A stretch of 64,000 nucleotides of DNA, taken from positions 498,501-562,500 of the forward strand of contig NZ_CP157804.1 in the NCBI RefSeq assembly GCF_040112705.1, in the 5' to 3' direction. Positions 42,611 to 52,266 of the stretch are shown piece after piece. A model generated the notes under the pieces. It was not told the DNA's origin and made no database searches. It worked only from the letters and a program-made list of their open reading frames with translations. The position numbers were made by a program, and so were the translations under genes. Each line of letters starts with the position of its first letter. Position 1 is the stretch's first letter. The DNA is from Flagellimonas sp. MMG031 (GTDB lineage: Bacteria > Bacteroidota > Bacteroidia > Flavobacteriales > Flavobacteriaceae).

Positions 42611-45226
42611 ATGATTTCTAAAACAGCAAACCTCAAAACATGGCTGCTCTCCGCAGCGATGTGTTTGTCTTGCGCCGCGTTTTCCGTGGCACAGAATGTT
42701 CCCTCCCCAGAAGATGTTTACGGATTCAGGGTAGGCGCCGATTACAAACTGGCCGATTACTCCCAAATTGAAGACTACTTGTCAAAATTGGATGCAGCGT
42801 CCAACCGAGTGAAAAAAATCGAAATCGGAGAAACGGTATTGGGCCGTAAAATGTACCTCTTGTTCATTTCGACAGAAGAAAATTTGGCTCAATTGGATAA
42901 TTGGAAAGACATCAGCACCAAATTGGCCCGTGTACAGGTCAACGATGACGAAGCCGTTCGCCTTTCCCAAGAAGGTAAGGCCATTGTTTGGGTCGACGGG
43001 GGGATGCACTCCACCGAATTGGCCCATGGGCAGATGACCTCGGAACTGGCCTATACCCTGGCCACCTCCGAAACCGAAGAAATGAAAAAAATCAGGGAAA
43101 ATGTGATTACGCTATTGATGCCCGTAATGAATCCCGATGGTTTGGATATCGTGGTAGACTGGTACCGAAAAAATCTGGGCACACCCTACGAAACCTCCCG
43201 CCCCCCAATTTTGTATCACTACTACATGGGTCATGATAACAACCGGGATTGGTTCATGAACATTATGCCCGAAACCTATAATGTGACGAAGATATTATAC
43301 AACGAATGGTATCCCCAGATTGTGTACAATCACCACCAGTCGTCCCCATCTTGGACCAAGATTTCGTTGCCCCCCTACGCCGACCCGGTGAATCCCAGAA
43401 TTCATCCGGCCATTACCGCTGGCGTTAGCGAAGTGGGCTCTGCCATGACCAAGCGTTTTTCCTTGGAAAACATGCCCGGTGCCATCGCTGACAACTTTTA
43501 CACCATGTTCTGGAACGGTGGCGGACGTACCGTACCTTATTATCACAACATGATCGGTATCTTGACCGAAACTGGACATACCACACCGACCCCAAGATTC
43601 TATGATCCGGAAAAACTTCCGAAAACCGTTGCAGGAGGCACCCCTACTGATGGTACCGACATTATGTACCCTGATCCATGGAAAGGTGGTGAATCCCATT
43701 TTCGGGACGCTGTGGACTATATGTTGACTGCGACTTGGGCCACGTTGGACCTTGCTGCAGACCGTAAGAGCAATTACCTGTACAATATCTATAAAATGGG
43801 TAAATCGGCCGTAGAAAAAGGAAAAAACGGAGATTTGTTCGCCTACGTTATTGGCAAAGAGCAATGGGATTCTTTTGAAGCGGTGAACTTGGTAAACGTG
43901 CTGCTCCAAGGCGGAATTGAAGTGGAAAGAGCCACCAAGGACTTTACCGTAAACGGCAAAGATTATGAAGAAGGATCTTACGTCATCTACACCGCACAGG
44001 CCTTTAGGCCTTATTTGTTGGACCTCATGGAAAAACAGGACTACCCTACCCGTTTTCAATATCCGGGCGGGCCACCGGACACCCCCTACGATCTGGCCGG
44101 ATGGACATTGCCTATGCAAATGGGAATCGATGTGGATAGGGTTGCCGAATCATTCAACGTACAAACTGAGAAAGTTACAGGGCTTGTGTCCTATTACGAA
44201 GGTGATGTAAACAGAAACGGCTCCTTTGGCTATGCATTGAGCGCCAACACCAATGCTGCCGTGGTCGCTACCAACAAAGTGTTAAAGGCAGGCGGAACAG
44301 CTTATAAAAGCATGACGGAATTCAAGGCGGGAAAAACGACCATGCCAGCCGGTTCTTACATCGTTTCTGGAGACAAAGCACTCATGGAATCCTTGGCCCA
44401 AGAATACGGACTTGAGTTTACCGGACTTGCCGCCAAGCCCGAAGTGCAACTGAAAAAAATCCATTTGCCCAAAGTAGGGCTCTACAAATCCTGGGTGGCC
44501 AATATGGACGAAGGATGGACCCGTTATATCATGGATGAATACGAGTTTGATATGGATACCTTGCACGATGCGGATATCAAAACCAGAGACTTGTCTCAGT
44601 ATGATGCCATTATCATCCCTTCACAACGGCCAAGTTCCATTTTGCATGGACACAGTAATTTGAGCATGCCGGAAAAATTCACCGGAGGTATCGGATTAAA
44701 AGGTTCGGTGAAGTTGAGCGATTATGTGGAAGAAGGAGGCACTTTGATTGCGTTTGATGAGGCCAGTGATTTTGTGATTGAACAGTTTGGCCTTCCCTTG
44801 CGCAATGCAGTGGCCAATGCCGACAGCAACGATTTCTTTATTCCCGGTTCCTTGATCAAGGCTGGGGTGGATACCGCACATCCACTTGCTTTTGGCATGA
44901 AGGATACGGTTGCCGTTTCTTTCAACCGAAGTAGGGCTTTCTCCATCGACAAACAGCGAAAAACAGGTGAAGGCGGTACCGAAGAAATTGCCGATGCTCC
45001 CGAACCCGATGTAGAGGTAATTGCCACCTATGCGGCCAAAGACCTCTTAATGAGCGGTTGGGCCATGGGCGAAGACAGGTATATTGCCAAAAAGCCTGCC
45101 ATGGTAAAAGCCAAATACGGAAAAGGCGCTGCGATTTTGTTTGCGTTCCGTCCCCAATTTAGGGCACAGCCACGCGGTACTTTTAAATTGATTTTTAATG
45201 CAATTTATGAAGGGGCTTCGGAGTAA
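42611..45226 (+). CDS. Secreted M14-family zinc carboxypeptidase
   Basis: An 871-aa protein with signal peptide (WLLSAAMCLSCAAFSVAQ). The M14 metallopeptidase domain begins near residue 40; zinc ligands are HSTE in WVDGGMHSTELAHG (near residue 131) and His in YNHHQSSPS (near 240). The catalytic Glu is probably in GILTETGHTTP (near 317). The C-terminal ~350 residues include a possible glutamine-amidotransferase-like fold (IIIPSQRPSSIL, GGTLIAFDEASDF). It probably degrades peptides in the envelope or outside the cell. Confidence 0.92.
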   Translation: MISKTANLKTWLLSAAMCLSCAAFSVAQNVPSPEDVYGFRVGADYKLADYSQIEDYLSKLDAASNRVKKIEIGETVLGRKMYLLFISTEENLAQLDNWKDISTKLARVQVNDDEAVRLSQEGKAIVWVDGGMHSTELAHGQMTSELAYTLATSETEEMKKIRENVITLLMPVMNPDGLDIVVDWYRKNLGTPYETSRPPILYHYYMGHDNNRDWFMNIMPETYNVTKILYNEWYPQIVYNHHQSSPSWTKISLPPYADPVNPRIHPAITAGVSEVGSAMTKRFSLENMPGAIADNFYTMFWNGGGRTVPYYHNMIGILTETGHTTPTPRFYDPEKLPKTVAGGTPTDGTDIMYPDPWKGGESHFRDAVDYMLTATWATLDLAADRKSNYLYNIYKMGKSAVEKGKNGDLFAYVIGKEQWDSFEAVNLVNVLLQGGIEVERATKDFTVNGKDYEEGSYVIYTAQAFRPYLLDLMEKQDYPTRFQYPGGPPDTPYDLAGWTLPMQMGIDVDRVAESFNVQTEKVTGLVSYYEGDVNRNGSFGYALSANTNAAVVATNKVLKAGGTAYKSMTEFKAGKTTMPAGSYIVSGDKALMESLAQEYGLEFTGLAAKPEVQLKKIHLPKVGLYKSWVANMDEGWTRYIMDEYEFDMDTLHDADIKTRDLSQYDAIIIPSQRPSSILHGHSNLSMPEKFTGGIGLKGSVKLSDYVEEGGTLIAFDEASDFVIEQFGLPLRNAVANADSNDFFIPGSLIKAGVDTAHPLAFGMKDTVAVSFNRSRAFSIDKQRKTGEGGTEEIADAPEPDVEVIATYAAKDLLMSGWAMGEDRYIAKKPAMVKAKYGKGAAILFAFRPQFRAQPRGTFKLIFNAIYEGASE

Positions 45227-45249
45227 AAGAACATCTTAATGTATAAAGG

Positions 45250-45280
45250 AAAGCCGCACCCAATTGGATGCGGCTTTTTA
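45250..45280. terminator. Terminator between M14 peptidase and TauE genes
   Basis: AAAGCCGCA (45250-45258) pairs with TGCGGCTTT (45269-45277) around a 10-nt loop and is followed by T. The symmetry with A-rich 5' flank lets it act on both strands, serving the convergent genes. Confidence 0.88.
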
Positions 45281-45300
45281 TTTATCAAAACCGATAGCTC

Positions 45301-46056
45301 TCATCTAAATAAAATCGCCACAGCGCCAATGGCGGTGACGATCAAAATAAAGCGTTTGTAATTCTTCTCGTTGATTCTCTTCACCAGAAAAACACCCAAC
45401 AGCAAACCCGCAAAAATAGCAGGGAGCAATCGCAGGTTAATCAGCAGACTATCCACGGTAATCGTTTTCCAAACAAAAACATGAAAGGGCATCTTAAAAA
45501 GGTTCGTGATAAAAAACAGCCAAGCGGCAGTGCCCACAAACTCGTTTTTGGGCAAGCGCATTGCCAAAAAGAAAATATTGGTGAACGCTCCTGCCAAGTT
45601 TCCGATCATGGTGCATACTCCCGATAACATCCCCATGGAACCCGAAAACAGCCAATGGGTGGGCACCTTTTTTGATTTTCGTCGGTCCCAAAACACCAGC
45701 ATGCCCAAACTAATGAAAATCACCACCACCATGGCCCATTTAAATTCGCGCTCGGGAAGGTCTTTTCCGATCAAGACCCCGATAAGGATCCCTAAAATCA
45801 TCCAAGGCAAAAACCGTAGAATATATTTCCATTGGGTGTGTCGGTTGTAATAGATCACGGCAAACGTATCTCCTACAATCAACAATGGGATAAAAAGACC
45901 CGTAGAAGCCTTGGAACCGAACGCCAAAGCCATCAAGGTCACATTAAAAATGGACATTCCCTTGAGTCCCGCTTTGGAAACCCCCATCAAAAAAACAGCA
46001 GTGGCGGCCATGGTCCATGCGGCTACGGAAATATCTGAGAAAGCGGAAAGAAACAT
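45301..46056 (-). CDS. Sulfite exporter TauE/SafE family permease
   Basis: A 251-aa membrane protein with about 8 hydrophobic helices in two repeats. Family signatures are GVSKAGLKGMSIFNVTLM (near residue 24) and MIGNLAGAFTNIFFL (near 150). TauE/SafE proteins move sulfite, sulfoacetate or related anions; the substrate here is open. It converges on the M14 gene and is divergent from the symporter at 46125. Confidence 0.92.
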   Translation of the reverse strand: MFLSAFSDISVAAWTMAATAVFLMGVSKAGLKGMSIFNVTLMALAFGSKASTGLFIPLLIVGDTFAVIYYNRHTQWKYILRFLPWMILGILIGVLIGKDLPEREFKWAMVVVIFISLGMLVFWDRRKSKKVPTHWLFSGSMGMLSGVCTMIGNLAGAFTNIFFLAMRLPKNEFVGTAAWLFFITNLFKMPFHVFVWKTITVDSLLINLRLLPAIFAGLLLGVFLVKRINEKNYKRFILIVTAIGAVAILFR

Positions 46057-46124
46057 GAAGACTTTTTACAGGTTCACAAAAGTAACCCAAAAAACCTATC
46101 TTTAGGTCCAGCCAAACTAAACAA

Positions 46125-47927
46125 ATGAAACTAGAACTTTTAGATTACATCATCATCTTTGGATTCTTCGCCATCGTGCTTTTTATAGGAATCTATGTTT
46201 CCAAAAAATCAGGAAAAAACACCGCAGAATACTTTTTATCCGGCCGAAGCATGCCTTGGTGGCTCTTGGGCTTTTCCATGGTAGCCACCACTTTCTCCAC
46301 GGACACACCCAACTTGGTAACGGATTTTGTCCGTACCGATGGGGTTTCCGGAAACTGGGGCTGGTGGGCCTTTTTGCTCACGGGTTTGTTAACCGTATTC
46401 GTATATGCAAAGCTTTGGAGAAAATCCAATGTGGCCACGGATATGGAGTTTTACGATTTGCGCTACGGAGGAAAACCAGCCCATTTTCTTAGAGGATTCA
46501 GATCGTTGTATTTGGGGGTAGTTTTTAATGTGATGGCCATGTCGGCGGTAACCTTGGCCGCTATCAAAATAGGGCAGGTAATGCTTGGATTGGAACCTAT
46601 TGAAACCGTACTCCTTGGGGGAACCATAACGGTGATTTTTAGTGCCGTTGGTGGTTTTAGGGGTGTGGTCTACACAGACTTTTTACTGTTTTTCGTTGCC
46701 ATGGGCGGGGCCATTGGAGCTGCAGTCTATTTGGTGAACATGCCCGAAGTGGGCGGATTGGACAATATTTTGGCCAATGCCCAAGTACAGGAAAAAATGT
46801 CCATTTTACCCGACTTTTCCGATACGGAAGCCTTGATAGGGCTATTGATCATCCCCTTGGCAGTACAATGGTGGAGTGCTTGGTACCCCGGCGGAGAGCC
46901 GGGCGGCGGTGGTTATATCGCCCAGCGGATGCTAGCCGCCAAAAACGAGAACCATGCTATTGGAGCCACTTTTTTCTTTAACATATTGCACTACGCACTA
47001 CGGCCTTGGCCTTGGATTTTGGTGGCTTTGGCCTCCATTGTGGTCTTCCCTGATTTGGAAAGCATCCAACAGGCGTTTCCGAATGTGCCAGAGAATATTC
47101 TCAAAAATGATTTGGCCTATTCCGCTATGCTCACCATGTTGCCCACGGGCTTGTTGGGTCTGGTCATGGCTTCATTGGGTGCGGCCTACATGTCCACCAT
47201 ATCAACCCACCTCAACTGGGGCTCCTCCTATATTGTGAACGACTTTTACAAGCAGCAGGTCAACAAAGATGCTTCGGAAAAGGAATTGGTGAACGTGGGA
47301 CGGATCTCTACGGTTGTTTTGATGGTACTGAGCAGTCTATTTGCTTTGGAACTCAACAACGCCACCCAGCTGTTCGATATCATCATTATGTTTGGAGCAG
47401 GAACGGGACTTATCTTTTTGTTGCGATGGTTCTGGTGGCGTATCAACGCATGGAGCGAAATCGTGGCGATGTTCTCCTCAGGAATCATCTCCATTATTTT
47501 TTGGCAATTGGAAGACCCCTTGTTTTTGGCAGAAGGTGCTCCCTTTCCAGCATGGAGTAAATTTCCTTTAGTGGTGCTGATTACCACCATACTCTGGTTG
47601 GCCACCACATTCTTGACCAAACCGGAGGATAATAAGGTACTTTACCGTTTCTATAAAATCACGAAGCCGGGAGGTCCTGGATGGAACAAGGTTCATGAAG
47701 CGGCCAAGGCCGACGGAGTTACCTTGGAAGATGAAAATGCCAAGTGGAGTGTGCCATCGGGTGTTTTGGCCATGATTGTGGGTTGTATTTTGGTGTATGG
47801 ATGTCTTTTTGCCACAGGAAACTGGATCTATGGAAACTATCCATTGGCCTTAGGACTAACGGTGATGGTGTTGATCGCGACATTCGTGCTCATCAGAATT
47901 TGGCGCGGCATGCGCAATGTATTTTGA
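46125..47927 (+). CDS. Sodium:solute symporter family protein
   Basis: A 600-aa SSS-family transporter with about 13-14 hydrophobic helices and the LeuT-like core. Signatures: AEYFLSGRSMPWWLLGFSM (near residue 34) and YMSTISTHLNWGSSYIVND (near 353). SSS proteins couple Na+ to uptake of sugars, amino acids or osmolytes. It is long for a sugar symporter (about 500-560), with a C-terminal extra helix. The substrate is unknown. Confidence 0.93.
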   Translation: MKLELLDYIIIFGFFAIVLFIGIYVSKKSGKNTAEYFLSGRSMPWWLLGFSMVATTFSTDTPNLVTDFVRTDGVSGNWGWWAFLLTGLLTVFVYAKLWRKSNVATDMEFYDLRYGGKPAHFLRGFRSLYLGVVFNVMAMSAVTLAAIKIGQVMLGLEPIETVLLGGTITVIFSAVGGFRGVVYTDFLLFFVAMGGAIGAAVYLVNMPEVGGLDNILANAQVQEKMSILPDFSDTEALIGLLIIPLAVQWWSAWYPGGEPGGGGYIAQRMLAAKNENHAIGATFFFNILHYALRPWPWILVALASIVVFPDLESIQQAFPNVPENILKNDLAYSAMLTMLPTGLLGLVMASLGAAYMSTISTHLNWGSSYIVNDFYKQQVNKDASEKELVNVGRISTVVLMVLSSLFALELNNATQLFDIIIMFGAGTGLIFLLRWFWWRINAWSEIVAMFSSGIISIIFWQLEDPLFLAEGAPFPAWSKFPLVVLITTILWLATTFLTKPEDNKVLYRFYKITKPGGPGWNKVHEAAKADGVTLEDENAKWSVPSGVLAMIVGCILVYGCLFATGNWIYGNYPLALGLTVMVLIATFVLIRIWRGMRNVF

Positions 47928-47933
47928 TGGATT

Positions 47934-48524
47934 TTAGCCTCTAAGTTCCAACAATCGGGCAACGTATTTCCCGACCACATCAAACTCCAAGTTCACTCTT
48001 GTACCTACTTTGTAGGTATGGAATCGGGTATGCTCATAAGTGTACGGAATAATAGCTACGCTAAACTTGTCCTTTTGGGAGTCGACCACCGTGAGGCTTA
48101 CCCCATCAACGGTAATGGACCCTTTTTCGATGGTGACGTTGTTGAGCTTGGAATCATAGGTAAACGTATAGACCCAACTACCATCCTGTTCCGCTACCGA
48201 TTGGCAAACCGCCGTTTGGTCCACATGTCCCTGTACAATGTGCCCGTCCAAACGTGCTCCCAATACCATGGCGCGTTCAAGGTTGACCGTATCGCCAACT
48301 TTAAGGTCTCCAAGATTGGTCTTGTTCAAGGTCTCTTCAATCGCAGTGACGGTGTAACTATCCCCGTTAATGGACACCACGGTAAGACACACCCCGTTGT
48401 GTGAAACACTCTGGTCAATTTTCAATTCGGAAGTGATTCCCGAGCTAACGGTCAGGTGAAGATTTCCCCCGTCCTTTTCCAACTTTTCTACTTTCCCCAA
48501 AGTCTCTATGATCCCTGTGAACAT
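47934..48524 (-). CDS. ribE: Riboflavin synthase alpha subunit
   Basis: A 196-aa enzyme that dismutates two 6,7-dimethyl-8-ribityllumazines to riboflavin. ATG at 48524 begins the diagnostic MFTGIIETLGKVEKL, and two homologous lumazine-binding halves follow, each with a VxG(I/V/C)CLTV-like strand (NGVCLTVV, DGVSLTVV). The frame is open 17 codons further but that part is not family-like. It is divergent from pdxA, giving two cofactor genes back to back. Confidence 0.96.
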   Translation of the reverse strand: MFTGIIETLGKVEKLEKDGGNLHLTVSSGITSELKIDQSVSHNGVCLTVVSINGDSYTVTAIEETLNKTNLGDLKVGDTVNLERAMVLGARLDGHIVQGHVDQTAVCQSVAEQDGSWVYTFTYDSKLNNVTIEKGSITVDGVSLTVVDSQKDKFSVAIIPYTYEHTRFHTYKVGTRVNLEFDVVGKYVARLLELRG

Positions 48525-48582
48525 GTGTCTTATTAATTGACTAGTTTTGTAATGCAAAAGTAGCCATAACGGCATTCATTTT

Positions 48583-49635
48583 ATGAAGGAAAGTCAAAAA
48601 ATAAGGTTAGGGATCTCCATTGGGGATATTAACGGCATTGGGTGCGAGGTAGCGCTCAAAACATTTGAAGATGCAAGAATGTTGGACTTTTGCACTCCGG
48701 TCATCTTTGCATCCAACAAAACTGTCTCCCAACAGATCAAGGATTTGGGAATCGACATCAAGTTCAATGGCGTTCGTGATGCCGAACAGGCCATTGAGGG
48801 CAAGATCAATATTGTGAATGTCTGGAAAGAGGTGCCTGCCATAACCTACGGAGAGGCCACCAAGGAAGGCGGTGAATATGCCATTAAATCGTTACGGGCC
48901 GCTGTTGACGCACTCAAAGAGGACAAGATAGATGTCTTGGTCACTGCGCCCATCAACAAGAACAACATACAATCGGAAGACTTCAATTTTCCGGGCCATA
49001 CGGACTTTCTCGCCAGAGAATTGAAGGGAGAAAGCCTCATGTTTATGGTCACCAACTCCCTTCGTGTGGGATTGCTTACCGATCATATTGCGGTAAAGGA
49101 TGTGGCCGAGGCCATTACCCCAAAATTGATTCGTGATAAGGTGATGACCATGGAAAAATCACTAAAAATGGATTTTGGCATTCGTCGCCCCAAAATTGCC
49201 CTTTTGGGCATCAATCCGCATAGCGGCGACAACGGAACCATTGGCGAAGAAGATGACAAGATTTTAAAGCCCACCATAAAAGAATTGTTCAACAAAGGGG
49301 TTTTGGTTTACGGCCCATACTCCGCCGACAGCTTCTTTGGGTCCAAAAACCACGAGAGTTTCGATGCCATTTTAGCTGCCTATCATGATCAGGGTCTCAT
49401 TCCGTTCAAAACGCTTTCCTTTGGAAAAGGGGTCAATTACACCGCCGGACTGGACAAGGTGAGAACCTCCCCAGATCATGGCACGGCCTACGAAATCGCT
49501 GGAAAAGGCAAGGCTGACGAGAGTTCTTTTAAGGAAGCGGTGTTTACCGCCATACAGGTTTTCAGAAATAGAACAGAATACTTGGAATTGACCAAAAACC
49601 CCCTGCAAAAGCAGAAAATTAAGCGCGGGGGTTAA
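48583..49635 (+). CDS. pdxA: 4-hydroxythreonine-4-phosphate dehydrogenase
   Basis: A 350-aa NAD-dependent enzyme of the DXP-dependent pyridoxal-phosphate pathway. The N-terminus GISIGDINGIGCEVALKTF and the metal-binding histidines in FPGHTDFLAREL (near residue 132) and AYHDQGLIPFK (near 268) are typical, as is HSGDNGTIGEED. The GDxxGIG start signature clearly separates it from isocitrate-type dehydrogenases. Confidence 0.96.
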   Translation: MKESQKIRLGISIGDINGIGCEVALKTFEDARMLDFCTPVIFASNKTVSQQIKDLGIDIKFNGVRDAEQAIEGKINIVNVWKEVPAITYGEATKEGGEYAIKSLRAAVDALKEDKIDVLVTAPINKNNIQSEDFNFPGHTDFLARELKGESLMFMVTNSLRVGLLTDHIAVKDVAEAITPKLIRDKVMTMEKSLKMDFGIRRPKIALLGINPHSGDNGTIGEEDDKILKPTIKELFNKGVLVYGPYSADSFFGSKNHESFDAILAAYHDQGLIPFKTLSFGKGVNYTAGLDKVRTSPDHGTAYEIAGKGKADESSFKEAVFTAIQVFRNRTEYLELTKNPLQKQKIKRGG

Positions 49636-49673
49636 AAAGTTGACTGCATTTTGGATATTTGTTGTAGCTAGAA

Positions 49674-49703
49674 TTGCAGTTTTGTAAATTAGTAGTATCT
49701 TTG
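49674..49703 (+). promoter_or_regulatory. Promoter of yceD-rpmF
   Basis: TTG at 49674-49676 and TATCTTTG at 49696-49703 are 19 bp apart, a full match to the Bacteroidetes promoter; the box is 42 bp before the yceD start. Confidence 0.65.
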
Positions 49704-49745
49704 CACCCGCCTTTAAAGGCTGGTACACAATCCTTAAGTGTAGAA

Positions 49746-50279
49746 ATGATGAAGCTGAAAGAGTTTTTTATCCCTTTTTCAGGTCTGAAGTTGGGAAAAC
49801 ATAAATTTGTGTACGAGATTGATGATGCGTTCTTTGAATCTTTTGACTACCAAGAATTTAACGGGGCCTCCGTCAACATAAGTGCTGTTCTGGAAAAGAT
49901 GAGCACCATGATGGAACTCGAAATGAAAGCAACCGGCACCATAAATGTGGATTGCGATCTAACAGGCGAGTCCTATGACCAGCCCATCGATTCGGATTTG
50001 AAACTTGTCGTCAAGTTTGGCGAAGAGTACAACGACGAAGACGATGAAATTTTGATCATTCCGCATGGAGAACACCAATTCAACATAGCCCAATACATTT
50101 ATGAAATGTTGGTGCTAGCTGTTCCCCAGAAAAGAGTACATCCCGGAGTTGAGGACGGAACCTTGCAATCGGACATCTTGGACAAACTGGAAGAGTTGCA
50201 GCCAAAAGAGCAAAAAGAACCATCGGAAAAAACAGACCCAAGGTGGGACGATTTAAAAAAGTTACTAACGGATAAATAG
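49746..50279 (+). CDS. YceD/DUF177 family protein
   Basis: A 177-aa protein of the YceD family that precedes rpmF in most bacteria and is linked to 23S rRNA maturation. The core pattern [19 protein letters not shown] (near residue 70) resembles the CxRC-x-(6-12)-metal-like loop, with only one Cys retained, and the C-terminus ends WDDLKKLL. The start is one of two adjacent ATGs (49746 or 49749). It is followed by rpmF after 7 bp. Confidence 0.9.
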   Translation: MMKLKEFFIPFSGLKLGKHKFVYEIDDAFFESFDYQEFNGASVNISAVLEKMSTMMELEMKATGTINVDCDLTGESYDQPIDSDLKLVVKFGEEYNDEDDEILIIPHGEHQFNIAQYIYEMLVLAVPQKRVHPGVEDGTLQSDILDKLEELQPKEQKEPSEKTDPRWDDLKKLLTDK

Positions 50280-50286
50280 GTTTATA

Positions 50287-50487
50287 ATGGCACATCCTAA
50301 AAGAAAAACATCAAAAACCAGAAGGGACAAAAGAAGAACCCACTACAAAGCAGTTGCGCCAACAATTGCCAAGGACTCCACAACAGGTGAAATGCACTTG
50401 TTCCACAGAGCTCACTGGCATGAAGGCAAATTGTACTACAGAGGTCAGGTTTTGATTGACAAAACAGAAGAGGAAACTGCGGCTTAA
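50287..50487 (+). CDS. rpmF: 50S ribosomal protein L32
   Basis: A 66-aa ribosomal protein starting [20 protein letters not shown], the canonical L32 N-terminus. The usual zinc-binding cysteines are absent ([17 protein letters not shown]), as in other Bacteroidetes C-minus forms. It is co-transcribed with yceD and closed by the terminator at 50511. Confidence 0.97.
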   Translation: MAHPKRKTSKTRRDKRRTHYKAVAPTIAKDSTTGEMHLFHRAHWHEGKLYYRGQVLIDKTEEETAA

Positions 50488-50510
50488 GCGCAAATCCCTT
50501 GTAATAAAGC

Positions 50511-50543
50511 AACTCCCGTTGAATTTTTAACGGGAGTTTTTTT
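50511..50543 (+). terminator. Terminator after rpmF
   Basis: The perfect 10-bp stem AACTCCCGTT / AACGGGAGTT with loop GAATTTTT is followed by seven T. Confidence 0.93.
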
Positions 50544-50661
50544 ATGGACCCTTCTTAACACCCAAAAACGGTTAATTTTACCGATAAAGTCATATAAAAT
50601 GACTAATTTTCACCGCTTTTGGGTCAAATTTCAATCCTTTTGACAATAAAGAGAGGCTAAA

Positions 50662-51657
50662 ATGAAGAAAACAACGGCAGCAATAACAGCTGTAGGAGGA
50701 TACGTTCCCGATTTTGTACTTTCCAATAAAGTGTTGGAAACCATGGTCGATACCAACGACGAGTGGATCACCACCCGAACCGGGATCAAGGAACGGAGAA
50801 TCTTAAAAGAAGAAAATGCAGGAACATCTTTTATGGCGATCAAAGCCGCAGAAGATCTTCTTCAAAAGAGGGGAATTGAAGCCTCGGAAATAGATTTTGT
50901 TTTGGTGGCCACCGCCACTCCCGATATGCCCGTTGCAGCAACAGCTGCCTACGTCGCTTCGGAAATTGGAGCTGTAAACGCCTTTGCGTACGATCTTCAG
51001 GCGGCCTGTTCCAGTTTTTTGTATGGGATGTCTACCGCGGCCAGCTACATCGAATCCGGCAGATATAAAAAAGTATTGGTCATTGGGGCCGACAAAATGT
51101 CCTCCATCATTGATTATACCGATAGGACCACCTGTATCATTTTTGGTGACGGCGCTGGAGCTGTGCTTTTTGAACCCAACGAAGAAGGATTAGGGCTTCA
51201 GGACGAGTACCTCCGTTCCGATGGTATCGGGCGGCAGTTCTTAAAAATTGATGCCGGAGGCTCCATATTGCCTGCATCCGAGGAAACCGTCAAAAACAAA
51301 CAACACTTCGTTTACCAAGATGGGAAATCCGTCTTTAAATTTGCCGTTTCAAACATGGCCGATGTTTCGGCATTGATCATGGAGCGGAACAACTTGACCA
51401 AGGACGATGTGCACTGGTTGGCGCCACATCAGGCCAATAAACGCATTATCGATGCCACCGCAAACCGAATGGGTGTAGAGGCGGATAAGGTAATGATCAA
51501 CATTGACCGTTATGGTAATACCACATCGGCAACACTCCCCTTGTTGTTGCACGATTACGAAAAACAATTGAAAAAAGGAGACAATATTATTTTCGCCGCC
51601 TTTGGTGGTGGTTTTACATGGGGTTCCATTTATTTGAAATGGGCCTATAATTCTTAA
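50662..51657 (+). CDS. fabH: 3-oxoacyl-ACP synthase III
   Basis: A 331-aa ketoacyl synthase that starts fatty-acid synthesis by joining acyl-CoA to malonyl-ACP. The catalytic triad is Cys116 in [11 protein letters not shown], His256 in [10 protein letters not shown] and Asn286 in RYGNTTSAT. plsX, often between rpmF and fabH elsewhere, is missing here. accB follows after 26 bp. Confidence 0.96.
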   Translation: MKKTTAAITAVGGYVPDFVLSNKVLETMVDTNDEWITTRTGIKERRILKEENAGTSFMAIKAAEDLLQKRGIEASEIDFVLVATATPDMPVAATAAYVASEIGAVNAFAYDLQAACSSFLYGMSTAASYIESGRYKKVLVIGADKMSSIIDYTDRTTCIIFGDGAGAVLFEPNEEGLGLQDEYLRSDGIGRQFLKIDAGGSILPASEETVKNKQHFVYQDGKSVFKFAVSNMADVSALIMERNNLTKDDVHWLAPHQANKRIIDATANRMGVEADKVMINIDRYGNTTSATLPLLLHDYEKQLKKGDNIIFAAFGGGFTWGSIYLKWAYNS

Positions 51658-51683
51658 TCACACAACTAACTAAATTATATTCC

Positions 51684-52184
51684 ATGGACATTAAGGAAAT
51701 TCAAAGTTTAATCAAGTTTGTCGCCAAGTCGGGCGCCAGCGAGGTGAAGTTGGAAATGGAGGACATTAAAATCACCATTCGAACGGGAAGCACAAGCTCT
51801 GGCTCGCCCGAAACCACCATTGTTCAACAAATCCCAGTGCCCCAGGCTACAACAGCTGCCGCTCCGGCACCACAGGCACCCGCAGCACAAGAAGCCACTG
51901 CTCCGGCACCGGCCGATTCCAAAAAAGCAGATGATGATTCCAAATACATCACCATCAAGTCGCCCATTATTGGAACATTCTACAGAAAACCCTCCCCGGA
52001 CAAGCCGCCGTTTGTTGAGGTAGGAACTTCCATCAGTAAAGGTGATGTACTTTGTGTGATAGAGGCGATGAAACTCTTCAACGATATCGAATCCGAAGTT
52101 TCCGGAAAGATTGTAAAGATCTTGGTTGATGATTCCTCACCAGTGGAGTTTGACCAACCATTATTCTTGGTAGACCCATCGTAG
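51684..52184 (+). CDS. accB: Acetyl-CoA carboxylase biotin carboxyl carrier protein
   Basis: A 166-aa BCCP. The N-terminal helix ([20 protein letters not shown]) is followed by a long Ala/Pro-rich flexible linker (residues about 45-90) and the biotinyl domain. The biotinylated Lys130 is in [10 protein letters not shown], and the Pro/Ala thumb region ([13 protein letters not shown]) is present. It forms the carboxylase with AccC downstream. Confidence 0.97.
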   Translation: MDIKEIQSLIKFVAKSGASEVKLEMEDIKITIRTGSTSSGSPETTIVQQIPVPQATTAAAPAPQAPAAQEATAPAPADSKKADDDSKYITIKSPIIGTFYRKPSPDKPPFVEVGTSISKGDVLCVIEAMKLFNDIESEVSGKIVKILVDDSSPVEFDQPLFLVDPS

Positions 52185-52266
52185 CGAATTTTAAATGATC
52201 GTTTTTGGGGCCGTTGGTTTCCAAAATCATTTAAGATTTAGAATTCCTAACTTAAGATTGTGTTCT

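Noticed and set aside
46077..46084. TACTTTTG on the minus strand as the promoter of the TauE gene
   Set aside because: The -7 box matches, but no TTG lies within 17-23 bp upstream, so the support is too weak to list as a feature.
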